DNA of 64,000 nucleotides, from NCBI RefSeq assembly GCF_900111585.1, contig NZ_FOHI01000004.1:124001-188000 (forward strand), written 5' to 3'. The position numbers and the translations under genes were made by a program. Positions 54,141 through 62,843 of the stretch are shown one piece after another (positions within the stretch are counted from its first letter, which is position 1; each line of letters starts with the position of its first letter). The notes under the pieces are model-generated. The model was not told the DNA's origin. It was given only the letters and a program-made list of their open reading frames with translations, and did not search any database. Origin of the DNA: Nitrosospira multiformis. Lineage in GTDB: Bacteria; Pseudomonadota; Gammaproteobacteria; Burkholderiales; Nitrosomonadaceae.

Positions 54141-54490
54141 TGGAAATACGCATAGCGAATTGTCCGCTGGAAGCAAAATGTGAAGAGCTCAAGCTCGAGG
54201 ATGACAAACCTGTCCTTTATCGATGTCCATGGTATGTGCAGGTTCGCGGCGTAAATACCAATACGGGACAGGAAACCGATTCATGGGGATGCGCTATAGG
54301 CTGGTTGCCCACGTTAATGATCAACACTGCCAACGAATCCCGCAAGGGCGCCGCAGCTACAGAATCCTTCCGTAATGAGATGGTGAAGCACAGCGAGAAA
54401 ACGCAACAGGTGTTGCTTGTGGCAGCGCACATGACCAACAGGAAGGTCCAGGGTAACGGTTTATTGGAGCAGAGCGAGATATGCGAGTGA
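54140..54490 (+). CDS. Small phage hypothetical protein
   Basis: 116 aa from the ATG overlapping the fibre stop, after AAGGA. It has CPLEAKCEEL, YRCPWYVQVRGVNTNTGQETDSWGC; the four Cys could bind metal. A helical second half follows. Homologues sit beside tail-fibre genes in other phages, but I cannot name a function. Confidence 0.5.
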   Translation: MEIRIANCPLEAKCEELKLEDDKPVLYRCPWYVQVRGVNTNTGQETDSWGCAIGWLPTLMINTANESRKGAAATESFRNEMVKHSEKTQQVLLVAAHMTNRKVQGNGLLEQSEICE

Positions 54491-55071
54491 CAATCATTCG
54501 GGACGACAGTGTGGTTGGAATCGATGGCGTATTCAGGCGAATCGATTTATCGTCGTTGAGGGCCAACGTGCGCGCTGTTCAGTGGAACGATACAAGCGGC
54601 CATATAGAGTATGACGATACTGCAAATACGCTGCTCAGAAACATGGCGGAGTTTCAGCCATTTGTGGATCTATGGAAAACCGCGGCATCAGAACAAATTA
54701 CCGTGTTGACCGCACCAAGTCCGGATCAAATGAAAGCAGCGGCTGTCGCCCGGATCAACACTGCTTATCAGTCCGACGTAAGGGAATTGACAGCAGTTTA
54801 TCCAGAGGAAGAAGTTAAAAGCTGGGCATTACAGGAAGGGGAAGCAAAGGCATGGTTTTCGAATCCTCAAGCCCATACTCCCTGGCTGGACAGCGCTGCT
54901 GATGCTCGAAATATGAGTAAGGCAGATCTGGCGGCCAAAATTATTGCCAAGGCTGCTGCATTTGCGAGAGTGCATGGCCAACTGACGGGCAAGAGGCAGA
55001 GATTACAGGAGATGATCGTTGCGCTTGGCGATTTTCCCACTCGGCAGCAATTGGATGACATCAAGTGGTAA
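54481..55071 (+). CDS. Tail-fibre assembly chaperone-like protein
   Basis: 196 aa. N-terminal small beta domain (VTIIRDDSVVGIDGVFRRIDLSSL, VQWNDTSGHIEYDD), then a helical tail with MKAAAVARINTAYQSDVRELTAVYPEEEVKSW and PTRQQLDDIKW. This two-part plan is common in phage tail-assembly proteins of the DUF4376 type, encoded next to fibre genes. It overlaps the preceding gene. Confidence 0.6.
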   Translation: MRVTIIRDDSVVGIDGVFRRIDLSSLRANVRAVQWNDTSGHIEYDDTANTLLRNMAEFQPFVDLWKTAASEQITVLTAPSPDQMKAAAVARINTAYQSDVRELTAVYPEEEVKSWALQEGEAKAWFSNPQAHTPWLDSAADARNMSKADLAAKIIAKAAAFARVHGQLTGKRQRLQEMIVALGDFPTRQQLDDIKW

Positions 55072-55107
55072 AGCATGATCGAAATTTTTTGAACGAGACA
55101 ACAAGAT

Positions 55108-55148
55108 GCGGCGTAGCCGCTTTTTTTTTTGCCCGAACGGGCTTTTTT
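55108..55148 (+). terminator. Two tandem intrinsic terminators
   Basis: GCGGC-GTA-GCCGC (55108-55120) with ten T, then GCCCG-AA-CGGGC (55131-55142) with six T. Together they separate the tail genes from the lysis genes. Confidence 0.9.
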
Positions 55149-55172
55149 ATTCAATACCCAGGAGGAATTATT

Positions 55173-55349
55173 ATGACCATGTTTCGACGCGAACGCATCA
55201 AAGCCATCCAGGAAGAGGTGGAAAGTAAACGTGCCGCAGCTGAAGCCCGCGCAGATGGTTTATTGGAAAAGTTGAAGGAATCGAAATGGACCGCTCCAAT
55301 ATTGCTGGGTGCGGTCGTATTTGCAGTAGTTTTATGGGGTTTGTCCTGA
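55173..55349 (+). CDS. Small single-pass membrane protein, possible holin
   Basis: 58 aa from the ATG at 55173, after GGAGGAAT. A charged coiled N-terminus (RRERIKAIQEEVESKRAAAEARADGLLEKL) precedes one C-terminal hydrophobic helix (APILLGAVVFAVVLWGLS). It is the first gene of the lysis cassette. A holin or antiholin role is inferred from place and size only. Confidence 0.45.
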   Translation: MTMFRRERIKAIQEEVESKRAAAEARADGLLEKLKESKWTAPILLGAVVFAVVLWGLS

Positions 55350-55351
55350 TC

Positions 55352-55663
55352 ATGGCTGAGGATGAAGGCGACCATGAGGTCGCGACCAGGGTCGAGAGGC
55401 GGCGTGGACCATCCACCTACACATTATCCTTCGGTGGAATTATTGCAGTGGCGGGTTTGGTTGCATCTGGCGTAGCGACGTACAACACGGTGCAAAATGA
55501 TATTGCGACCCTGAAACGAGGCGAGCTGTATCAGGAAAGAACCAATGAACGCCTTGATGAGGAACTCAAATCGGTGAGAGCCGAGCAGCGTGAAACGATG
55601 AAGGAATTCAATGACAAGCTCGACAGAATCATCGAGAAATGGGCGAGGGGGAGAAAGGCATGA
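55352..55663 (+). CDS. Membrane protein with coiled coil (second i-spanin-like or holin)
   Basis: 103 aa from the ATG at 55352, just after the previous stop. One hydrophobic helix (FGGIIAVAGLVASGVATY, about 27-44) is followed by a coiled coil (IATLKRGELYQERTNERLDEELKSVRAEQRE). The layout could be an i-spanin or a phage holin-associated protein. The next gene, overlapping by four bases, encodes a lipoprotein. Confidence 0.55.
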   Translation: MAEDEGDHEVATRVERRRGPSTYTLSFGGIIAVAGLVASGVATYNTVQNDIATLKRGELYQERTNERLDEELKSVRAEQRETMKEFNDKLDRIIEKWARGRKA

Positions 55664-55935
55664 GGTATTTGCTGGGAGCCTTCTTTCTGGCGTCGTGCAC
55701 CATGCTTACGCCCCTGGTGACGAATGAACCGCCGGTGACGAACGAAACCCCAATTGAGCCAGACGTTTCGACGGTGCAACCGCAAACATCGATGAATCCC
55801 GGGGAGGTTTCGAAGCCAAAATCCAAGCCAGCATCTCCCATTCCGGAAATATCCTCGTGCGCCACACTGAATGCAGGCAATGTGAAGGAGACCATAAAGG
55901 CGAAGCTGGATTGCATCACAGAAACTATTCCCTGA
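55660..55935 (+). CDS. Small lipoprotein, Pro/Thr-rich (second o-spanin-like)
   Basis: 91 aa. MRYLLGAFFLASC carries a lipobox with Cys13. The mature chain is rich in Pro, Thr and Glu (TNEPPVTNETPIEPD, KPKSKPASPIP) and has two late Cys. Starting in the end of the coiled-coil gene (ATGA), next to the endolysin, it fits an o-spanin. Confidence 0.55.
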   Translation: MRYLLGAFFLASCTMLTPLVTNEPPVTNETPIEPDVSTVQPQTSMNPGEVSKPKSKPASPIPEISSCATLNAGNVKETIKAKLDCITETIP

Positions 55936-55986
55936 CACCTGCATACCAATACGCATAAATGAGCATGGAACACGAGGAATCGAAAG

Positions 55987-56541
55987 ATGAGTAAGCCATT
56001 GTTTAGCCAAGGCAGGTCCGCTGTAGCGTTATTAGTGTTGGCTGCGTCAACACTGGTTGGAATCGCGGTGAACGAGGGGTATAAGGATGAAGCATATATC
56101 CCTGTGCGCGGGGATGTTCCCACCATCGGGTTTGGTACGACCACGGGCGTGAAAATGGGAGACAAGACAACTCCTGAGAGGTCTTTGATCCGATTACTGG
56201 ATGAAATCGAGGGTGTTTATGCGGCTGGAGTCAGGCGCTGCGTGACTGTGCCTCTATATCAGCATGAGTATGAGGCGTATGTGAGCCTCGCTTATAACAT
56301 CGGTGTCGGTGCATTCTGCCGAAAAGCCTTACCTGGAAAACCGCCTAATCTTATCGATCTGCTCAATGCCGGACGGTATGCGGAAGCGTGTCAGCGGATA
56401 GAGGCATTCAAGTATGGCCCCGGCAAAAAAGTACTGCCGGGGCTCGTGAAGAGGCGTGCTAAGGAACGGGCATTATGCGAGGGACGAGGAACTGATTTAC
56501 AGCAGGATAGCTCTCCCGGAACAGGAGAGCTGGCGGGGTGA
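55987..56541 (+). CDS. SAR-type phage endolysin (lysozyme)
   Basis: 184 aa. The N-terminal weakly hydrophobic helix (SAVALLVLAASTLVGIAV, about 11-28) looks like a signal-anchor-release segment. Catalytic region NEGYKDEAYIPV...GDVPTIGFGTT with Glu30 as the acid and Thr46; the spacing follows the phage lysozyme group with GDVPTIGFG. YVSLAYNIGVGAFC follows. It cuts peptidoglycan; a holin may only be needed to collapse the membrane potential. Confidence 0.85.
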   Translation: MSKPLFSQGRSAVALLVLAASTLVGIAVNEGYKDEAYIPVRGDVPTIGFGTTTGVKMGDKTTPERSLIRLLDEIEGVYAAGVRRCVTVPLYQHEYEAYVSLAYNIGVGAFCRKALPGKPPNLIDLLNAGRYAEACQRIEAFKYGPGKKVLPGLVKRRAKERALCEGRGTDLQQDSSPGTGELAG

Positions 56542-58574
56542 GCGCATTCAGGATTTCCGGATTCTCCGGCCTTGTGCCGCGGCTGGCAAAGCACTTGCTC
56601 AGCTCGAACCAGGCGCAGACGGCGACCAATTGCAACCTTGCCGCTGGCGACTTGCGGCCCAGGAACGCGCCGCTACTTGTTTTCTCTCCCCAGATCAATG
56701 GTGAAATCCAGTCGATGTTCAGGATGGAAAAGGATGGGAGCGAAAAGTGGCTCGTCTGGAGCAGGGATGTCGATGTAGCCCGTTCGCCTGTTGCAGGGGA
56801 TACGCTTCAGCGATTCTACTACACGGGTGACGGGGAGCCGCGCACCTCCAATTTTGAAATGGCAACAGCGGGCGCCAATGCTTATCCGTCCACCTGCTAT
56901 GTACTTGGGGTTACACCCCCGGTTAGCGAACCACTGGTGACTGCATCGGGTGGCAGCGGAGTAATGACTTCCCGTGCCTATGTTTATACATTTGTCACGC
57001 AATGGGGAGAAGAGTCGCAACCTTCCCCCGCTTCGATAGCGACCAGTGGAAAGACAGACGCACCCTGGATGATTTCAAATCTAGACGCAGCACCCCCCAA
57101 TTCCGGGACAATTACTGCTGTTTCCAGGAATTCTCCAGTTGCCGGCCAAATGGAAATCAACCTCGATACCGTCTTTGGTTTAAGAGCGCACGAGGAAATC
57201 CAGTTTGAATCGGTATCGGGCATGACTGACTTGAACGGTCAATTCATTCTGATAAGCGTGGATCCGGTAACTAAAAAGGTGGTCATATCCCTTTCTACAG
57301 ATCAGGTCTACGCCGGTGGTGGGAGGTGGAAGCGCCAAGCGCCACACAATACCGGGGGGATGAACAAGCGCATCTATCGAACGCTTACCACTTCGTCAGG
57401 GACCGAGTATCGCTATGTCGCAACACTTTCTGGGATTACAAAAAGTTACAGCGATACTGTCCCTGATACGGTTATTGCACTGGGAGAAACATTGACCTCC
57501 ACAAGCTGGGAAATGCCCCCGGCAAACATGAGAGGCATCGTTGTACTTGCGAATGGAATCGCCGCAGGATTCGCGGATAATGAGGTGCTTTTCTCAGAAC
57601 CGTTCAAACCTTATGCCTGGCCCACTTCATATCGACAAACATACGACCAGGAAATTGTAGCCATCGCTGCAATGGGAACCACATTGATTGGCATGACCAA
57701 GGGCAATCCCTTCACCCTGACCGGGGTTGAGCCTGCGACCATGAGCGGAGGAATGGAGAAGCTGGGGGTGGCGTGGCCTTGCATGTCGAAACGAGGAGTA
57801 GCGAATTTTGCATTTGGCATCGGGTATCCCGCTCCGCAAGGGATGGTAATGATCGGGGCAAGCAGCGATATTGTCACAAAAGACTTGTTTACCCAGAAGG
57901 AGTGGTCCGAACTGAATCCCGATACCTTTATCGCCACCTCTGCCGATAACCGCTATTACTGCGGCTATTCGGCTGGCGATAGCTCCCTGATGTTCGTGAT
58001 CGATAAGGCGGAGGATGCATCCTTTACAAAAATCAACCAGAACATCAGTTGCATCTGGACAGATCCCATAACCGGCAAGCTTTACATCGCCACAAACAAG
58101 AAAATCTACGAATGGGAAGGGGATAAGGGAACCAAGCTTTTCTATGAGTGGAAAAGTAAACGGTTCGTTGCTGCGTCACCGGTTAATTATGGTGCGGGGA
58201 AGATTGATGCCGATTTTGAAATGACGGAAGAAGAAAGAGCAGCGGCGCAATCCTCCTACAAGGAGGCTATCGCCGCCAACCAGACATTGATCAGTTCTTA
58301 TTCCATGAATGACGGACTGGCAGATACATGCCTCGGTGAATACGAGATTGGGGGTGATGCGACACAGGATATTCCCCTCTTATCCATAGATTCCCTGCAA
58401 TTTCAATTATGGAGCGATGGCATGCCGAAATTTACCAAACAGGTCAAGAATAACAGGGCATTTCGGCTTCCCGCCGGCTATAAGGCCGATAACGTGGAGT
58501 TTGTGCTATCCGGCAATGTGAAGGTGAACAGCCTCGTCCTGGCTGAAACAATGGATGGATTGAAGCAGGCATAA
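56538..58574 (+). CDS. Large phage structural protein (tail/stabilisation-like)
   Basis: 678 aa with a GTG start overlapping the endolysin stop, after GGAG. Begins SAFRISGFSGLVPRLAKHLLSSNQAQTATNCNL, a pattern seen in large structural proteins of short-tailed phages, then many beta repeats (ITAVSRNSPVAGQMEINLDTV, YAWPTSYRQTYDQEIVAIAAMGTTLIGMTKG, like a beta-propeller). No enzymatic motif. Probably a tail tube or needle-support component. Confidence 0.6.
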   Translation: MSAFRISGFSGLVPRLAKHLLSSNQAQTATNCNLAAGDLRPRNAPLLVFSPQINGEIQSMFRMEKDGSEKWLVWSRDVDVARSPVAGDTLQRFYYTGDGEPRTSNFEMATAGANAYPSTCYVLGVTPPVSEPLVTASGGSGVMTSRAYVYTFVTQWGEESQPSPASIATSGKTDAPWMISNLDAAPPNSGTITAVSRNSPVAGQMEINLDTVFGLRAHEEIQFESVSGMTDLNGQFILISVDPVTKKVVISLSTDQVYAGGGRWKRQAPHNTGGMNKRIYRTLTTSSGTEYRYVATLSGITKSYSDTVPDTVIALGETLTSTSWEMPPANMRGIVVLANGIAAGFADNEVLFSEPFKPYAWPTSYRQTYDQEIVAIAAMGTTLIGMTKGNPFTLTGVEPATMSGGMEKLGVAWPCMSKRGVANFAFGIGYPAPQGMVMIGASSDIVTKDLFTQKEWSELNPDTFIATSADNRYYCGYSAGDSSLMFVIDKAEDASFTKINQNISCIWTDPITGKLYIATNKKIYEWEGDKGTKLFYEWKSKRFVAASPVNYGAGKIDADFEMTEEERAAAQSSYKEAIAANQTLISSYSMNDGLADTCLGEYEIGGDATQDIPLLSIDSLQFQLWSDGMPKFTKQVKNNRAFRLPAGYKADNVEFVLSGNVKVNSLVLAETMDGLKQA

Positions 58575-58684
58575 CTGTCATAAGTTTCAATCGAACGGCC
58601 GATTGGCCCTCCAAGGAGTGCCCTCGAGCCGCTAAAGGTATTTCAAGCAGTTTTTTCTTCTGATTTTTGTCGCCCAAACACGAG

Positions 58685-58710
58685 CCGCCCCTATCCGGGC
58701 GGTTTTTTTT
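58685..58710 (+). terminator. Intrinsic terminator
   Basis: CCGCCC (58685-58690), CTATCC loop, GGGCGG (58697-58702), eight T, lying between the 678-aa gene and the next small gene. Confidence 0.9.
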
Positions 58711-58733
58711 GACTATAAGAAAAGGAATTTTGT

Positions 58734-59117
58734 ATGGCGAAGTATGTTCATTCCGATGTGCTGGATGGTGGATTGAATGCGATAAAAAACAATGCGGGCC
58801 GCATGCTGCTGTTAAAGGCATATTCCTTTGCTGACAGCTATGCAACCGTTAATGCTAATGCAATTTGTGCGGTTGCAATGGCGCCCGGAGATTATGCACT
58901 GTCAGGTGCCGATGGCGCAGCACGCGTGCTGACAGTCGCGGCACGCAGTGGAACAGCCTCAGCCAATTCGGGCACCGCACCGGATCTTCACATTGCATTC
59001 ACGGACAACGTGAGCAAAGTCTTGCTGGTGACCGATGAAACCACCGATCAGGTGGTAACGAGCGGCAATACAGTCAATTTCCCAAGCCTGACTTACACGA
59101 GCTCCCAGCCCACCTAA
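58734..59117 (+). CDS. Phage hypothetical structural protein
   Basis: 127 aa. KYVHSDVLDGGLNAIKNNAGRMLLLKAYSFADSYATVNANAICAVAM is an opening common in small phage proteins of unknown role; the rest is beta-rich (RVLTVAARSG, KVLLVTDETTDQVV). AAAAGGAAT lies before the ATG. Possibly a fibre-attached or decoration subunit. Confidence 0.55.
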   Translation: MAKYVHSDVLDGGLNAIKNNAGRMLLLKAYSFADSYATVNANAICAVAMAPGDYALSGADGAARVLTVAARSGTASANSGTAPDLHIAFTDNVSKVLLVTDETTDQVVTSGNTVNFPSLTYTSSQPT

Positions 59118-59150
59118 CTCAACTCCGGGCGATATTCCAGAAATCAAACT

Positions 59151-59585
59151 ATGGCAACATTTACCCAAGCGCAGAGCGCGCGCAGCGTCGTGCTCAATCT
59201 GGGAACGCTGGCAAGCGGCACCTACATAACTTCGTCAGCCATTGATCTCGGACCTGCTATCCCGCTGGATATTACATTAGAGATTGAATGCGATCCGAAC
59301 GGCACTCCAACCGGCAGCCGCCAACTCATATTATTCGCAAAACTGTCGCTCGATAATGTGAATTTCGGGAGTGGCCCGGAAAGCGGAACCGACGCCACCA
59401 ATGAGGCTGACCTGCATTGGATTGGCACATTGCCGTGCAATGACACGAACGTGCACCGGAAGCTTTTCAGCCTGCAAGGTCTGCCAATCAGTCGTTACCT
59501 GAAGTTGGTCGTAAAGAATGACATGGGAGTAGCAGTCAGCTCAGGGAGCATTTACAGGGCCGATATTACCGGTCTTTCCACCTGA
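59151..59585 (+). CDS. Phage hypothetical beta-rich protein
   Basis: 144 aa. SARSVVLNLGTLASGTYITSSAIDLGPAIPLDITLEIE and GLPISRYLKLVVKNDMGVAV suggest a beta-sandwich. No charged catalytic cluster. Placed between two structural genes, so a virion part is likely. Weak ribosome binding site. Confidence 0.5.
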   Translation: MATFTQAQSARSVVLNLGTLASGTYITSSAIDLGPAIPLDITLEIECDPNGTPTGSRQLILFAKLSLDNVNFGSGPESGTDATNEADLHWIGTLPCNDTNVHRKLFSLQGLPISRYLKLVVKNDMGVAVSSGSIYRADITGLST

Positions 59586-59594
59586 TCTGCCGGC

Positions 59595-61115
59595 ATGTCC
59601 CTGATCACCCTACGAAACAGGTTTGTAAGGCAGCCCCCGCGGGCTACGCCCATTGATTATGCCGGCCTTGCCAAAGGGATGCGAATATTGTGGAACCCCG
59701 CTGCAGGGCCGGTCGATCTGGCGACCGGGCGAATCTGGGCAGCGGGCGGCAATGCGGCAATTGTTCCGTCACAAAATGGCAAGGTGTTTTCGTTTGATGG
59801 CGTCGACGACTATTACGCCTATACCGGCTATCCGGAACTGACCGGCAATGTCGGCACCTTTTTTATGTGGTGTCCCATTGTGGGTGGTCCCGATATGCAT
59901 GGCCATTGCCCCTTCGGGGCTTCTTCTCCCAACGCTTTCGCATACCAGATTTATCCTGACTTAAAAGTAGCTATTGGTTCCAATGGCGCCAGTTCTGGCA
60001 CCCTTTCTTCATGGTTCAACACAAAAAACCGGAGTATTGTTTTCGTATCGGGGGGTACGGCAGCGACGTGCAAAGTTTTTCTCGATGGAAAAGAGACCGG
60101 GTTGACCTGGACAAGTCCACCAGTAGCCTGGGGAGCAGGGAACAAGAATTTCAACCTTGGACGATATGTTGGTGGGAATCTATGGGAGTTTGATGGCGCG
60201 ATACTGATAGCCGGCTTTGCCGATACGGTCTGGGGAGCGGCTGAGTCACGGGCTTTTCATGAAAATCCATGGCAGCTATTCAAGGCACCTGCAAGAAAAC
60301 CGTGGCCCGCTGATACAGGGCCTGGATTAAGCGGTGTAGCTGCAATACAAGCAAATAGCGGCAGCGCCGGAGAAATTGCTCAACATCACGCGCTTGCTGT
60401 TGCGGGATTAACACAGGCGGGTGGCGCCAATGCGGGCAAGATCGAGCAGAATCAAACCCTTGCGGCGGCTGCCCTTATTCAATCCAACCTGGATAGCGCT
60501 GCCGGCATTACCAGAGGTATTGCCTTGGCGAGTGCCGTAATTGCGCCGGGCAGAACCTTGAGCACAGGGAAAGTAAGTCAGGCGCATATGCTCAGCGTGG
60601 GCGCATTGACCCAAGGGAAGGTATTCCCAGGCGGAGCAATCACGCAAACTCATACCCTAATTGAAGCCGCCCTGGCGCAGTTCAACGGAGGCGGCGACCT
60701 CCCCATATCCATCGGCAGTGGCACGCTTGTCGGGACGCCCTTCATGCAAGCCAATGCTGGCGGAACGGGTGTTATTACCCAAATACACATTCTTGTCGCC
60801 ACTCTTTGCATTCAAATCAATAAAGCAAGCGCCGAAGCGATAAGTGACGGGGTTGTGATTGAATCCGCGCTTTTCAGCAAACCTGCTGAGGCGACCTATA
60901 TCAAGAAGCCCGGCATTCCAGTTGGAACACCTCCCTGGCTGAAAACCATGCTTGAGATACTGACCGGACGACGCGGAAACCGAATAGCGCTTCCCGCCTT
61001 TCGCGCGCTTACATTCTCTGCTCCCCCTACTCAGGCTGAATGCGAGGCGTTGTATGCGTACATAAATTCTGTTCGCGATTCTCTCGAACAGCTTATTTCA
61101 CGTATGGATGGATGA
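59595..61115 (+). CDS. Phage LamG-domain protein with eight 22-residue repeats
   Basis: 506 aa. N-terminal LamG-type sandwich (about 30-225: KVFSFDGVDDYYAYTGYP, FVSGGTAATCKVFLDGKETGL, NFNLGRYVGGNLWEFDGAI). From about residue 244 to 421 there are eight tandem 22-residue units with the pattern L-x-x-A-x-L-x-Q-x5-A-G-x-I-x-Q-x-H-x. A C-terminal helical part with WLKTMLEILTGRRGNR ends it. Likely a fibre-type protein with a sugar-binding head and a repeated stalk; function inferred. Confidence 0.65.
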   Translation: MSLITLRNRFVRQPPRATPIDYAGLAKGMRILWNPAAGPVDLATGRIWAAGGNAAIVPSQNGKVFSFDGVDDYYAYTGYPELTGNVGTFFMWCPIVGGPDMHGHCPFGASSPNAFAYQIYPDLKVAIGSNGASSGTLSSWFNTKNRSIVFVSGGTAATCKVFLDGKETGLTWTSPPVAWGAGNKNFNLGRYVGGNLWEFDGAILIAGFADTVWGAAESRAFHENPWQLFKAPARKPWPADTGPGLSGVAAIQANSGSAGEIAQHHALAVAGLTQAGGANAGKIEQNQTLAAAALIQSNLDSAAGITRGIALASAVIAPGRTLSTGKVSQAHMLSVGALTQGKVFPGGAITQTHTLIEAALAQFNGGGDLPISIGSGTLVGTPFMQANAGGTGVITQIHILVATLCIQINKASAEAISDGVVIESALFSKPAEATYIKKPGIPVGTPPWLKTMLEILTGRRGNRIALPAFRALTFSAPPTQAECEALYAYINSVRDSLEQLISRMDG

Positions 61116-61726
61116 TGAATATTGAACTGATTTCGCTGCTCAAGGCAAATATGGGCTTGACCTTGACATCTGATCTGGCCGCTGATATCTGCGTTGCCGC
61201 CTACCACATGGAAACGCTTGCGCAACCGAGAGATATTGCACAAATCAAGCCTCGATATAACGGCCGCATAGTATTCGCTGTAGAGCGTATTGAAAACATT
61301 ACAGAAGAAATAAAGCATTTGCATCGCATCCATTGGAATGAAACCGAGGGACACAGACACCGGCTACCGTTTCAACCGGATTACGAGACTTTTATCCGGT
61401 ATGAGCAGGCGGGCCGCTACCTTCTTTTCACCGTAAGAAGCGAAGGAAAGTTACTGGGCAATTGCGCCATGTATCTGGACAAGAGCGCCCACACGCAAAC
61501 ACTTATTGCCACGGAGGACACGCTGTATCTTTTGCCCGAGGCGCGACGCGGCACTATTGCCAAGCGTTTTGTAAGGTATATCGAGAATGCCATGAAATTG
61601 TTAGGCGTTCGGGAAATCAACATTACCGTAAAGACCGTTAATAAGGCTGCACGATTTTTCCGATTGCTCGGCTACAGACACGTAGAAAATGGATTGACCA
61701 AGATATTGGAGATTGAAAATGTGTAG
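61112..61726 (+). CDS. Phage GNAT-family acetyltransferase
   Basis: 204 aa from ATG 61112, overlapping the previous stop. GNAT fold: AGRYLLFTVRSEGKLLGNCAMYL, then the acetyl-CoA region LYLLPEARRGTIAKRFVRYIENAMKLLGVREINITV and AARFFRLLGYRHVENG. Such genes occur among phage structural genes; targets are not known. All expected fold elements are present, so it is probably active. Confidence 0.8.
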   Translation: MMNIELISLLKANMGLTLTSDLAADICVAAYHMETLAQPRDIAQIKPRYNGRIVFAVERIENITEEIKHLHRIHWNETEGHRHRLPFQPDYETFIRYEQAGRYLLFTVRSEGKLLGNCAMYLDKSAHTQTLIATEDTLYLLPEARRGTIAKRFVRYIENAMKLLGVREINITVKTVNKAARFFRLLGYRHVENGLTKILEIENV

Positions 61727-62843
61727 TTCGAAGCCACCAAGACCGGATCCGCTCATTGGGCAGGCGGCAAAACAACAGGCCGATATCGCCCAGCAACAAC
61801 TGGATGTGGCAAGACAACAGCTCGAATGGGAGAAGGACAGAGCCAGGGTACAGGATCCGCTGATCCAGAAAATTGTAGATCAGCAGATTGCCTCAGGCGA
61901 AGCCAATGCAGCGAGGGCCGAATCGCAATGGCAGGCATACCGGAACCTGTTTGCGCCGATAGAAGAGCGCATGGTGAGGGAGGCCAACGAATTCGACTCG
62001 ACTGAGCGTAAAGAGCGGATGGCGGCCGAGGCAGGAGCGGATATCGCAAAAAGTTATGAGGGTGCCCTGGATTCAAGCCAACGGACGATGGGGCGCATGG
62101 GAGTCAATCCTAATTCAGGCAAGTTTCAAGGCCTGGCCCACGAGATCAGCCTTGGGCTTGCCAAAGACACGGCGGGAGCAATGAATAAGGCCCGACGCGA
62201 GACAGAATTGCAGGGCATGGCCATGCGGCAAGGCATGGCCCAATTTGGGCGTAATATGCCCACCATGGGAATAGCTACCGATGCGGCAGCGCTCAATGCA
62301 GGTAACGCCGCCACTGACAATCTGGCAACGAAAGCCGGGCTGCATACCGCCGGCATGAATGCGGCGCAACACTGGTATGACGGCGCTCTCGGCGCGAATA
62401 ACTCATCCGGCAACCTGATGCTGAACCAATATCAGGGACAACTGAATGCATGGCAGCAACAGCAGCAGAATAAAGCGGGAGGGCTCAGCGGGCTAGGCAG
62501 TCTGGTCGGCACCCTGGGCGGAGCTTACCTGATGAGGACCCCGAGCCTGCGAACGGGCGGTGTCATCAAGAACTATAGTGCCTATGGCTTATCCACATCC
62601 AAGCGCGAAGGCTATGCGGACGGTGGCATAGTACAAGGCCCCGGTACCGGCACCAGCGATTCCATTCCAGCTTCGATTGAAGGCGTGCAACCTATTCGGT
62701 TATCGAATGGCGAAGCGGTACTCAACAGGAAAGCGGTGGAACTTGTAGGAGAGGATTTCATTCACCGCCTCAATGTCGCGTCAGGGTTGATGAAGCGCAA
62801 GGCGACAGTGAACAAACACAATAGGGAGGGGGGACATGCTTGA
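61719..62843 (+). CDS. Putative internal virion/ejection protein
   Basis: 374 aa, start at 61719 inside the end of the GNAT gene. A coiled N-terminus (QQADIAQQQLDVARQQLEWEKDRARVQ), Ala/Gln/Asn-rich middle (DAAALNAGNAATDNLATKAGLHTAGMNAAQHWYDGALG), a Gly-rich short hydrophobic part (GLSGLGSLVGTLGGAYLM) and a C-terminal ADGGIVQGPGTGTSDSIPA with NGEAVLNRKAVELVG. This fits podovirus ejection or tail-hub proteins. The DGGxVxGPGTGTSDSI element is common at C-ends of phage virion proteins. Confidence 0.6.
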   Translation: MCSSKPPRPDPLIGQAAKQQADIAQQQLDVARQQLEWEKDRARVQDPLIQKIVDQQIASGEANAARAESQWQAYRNLFAPIEERMVREANEFDSTERKERMAAEAGADIAKSYEGALDSSQRTMGRMGVNPNSGKFQGLAHEISLGLAKDTAGAMNKARRETELQGMAMRQGMAQFGRNMPTMGIATDAAALNAGNAATDNLATKAGLHTAGMNAAQHWYDGALGANNSSGNLMLNQYQGQLNAWQQQQQNKAGGLSGLGSLVGTLGGAYLMRTPSLRTGGVIKNYSAYGLSTSKREGYADGGIVQGPGTGTSDSIPASIEGVQPIRLSNGEAVLNRKAVELVGEDFIHRLNVASGLMKRKATVNKHNREGGHA

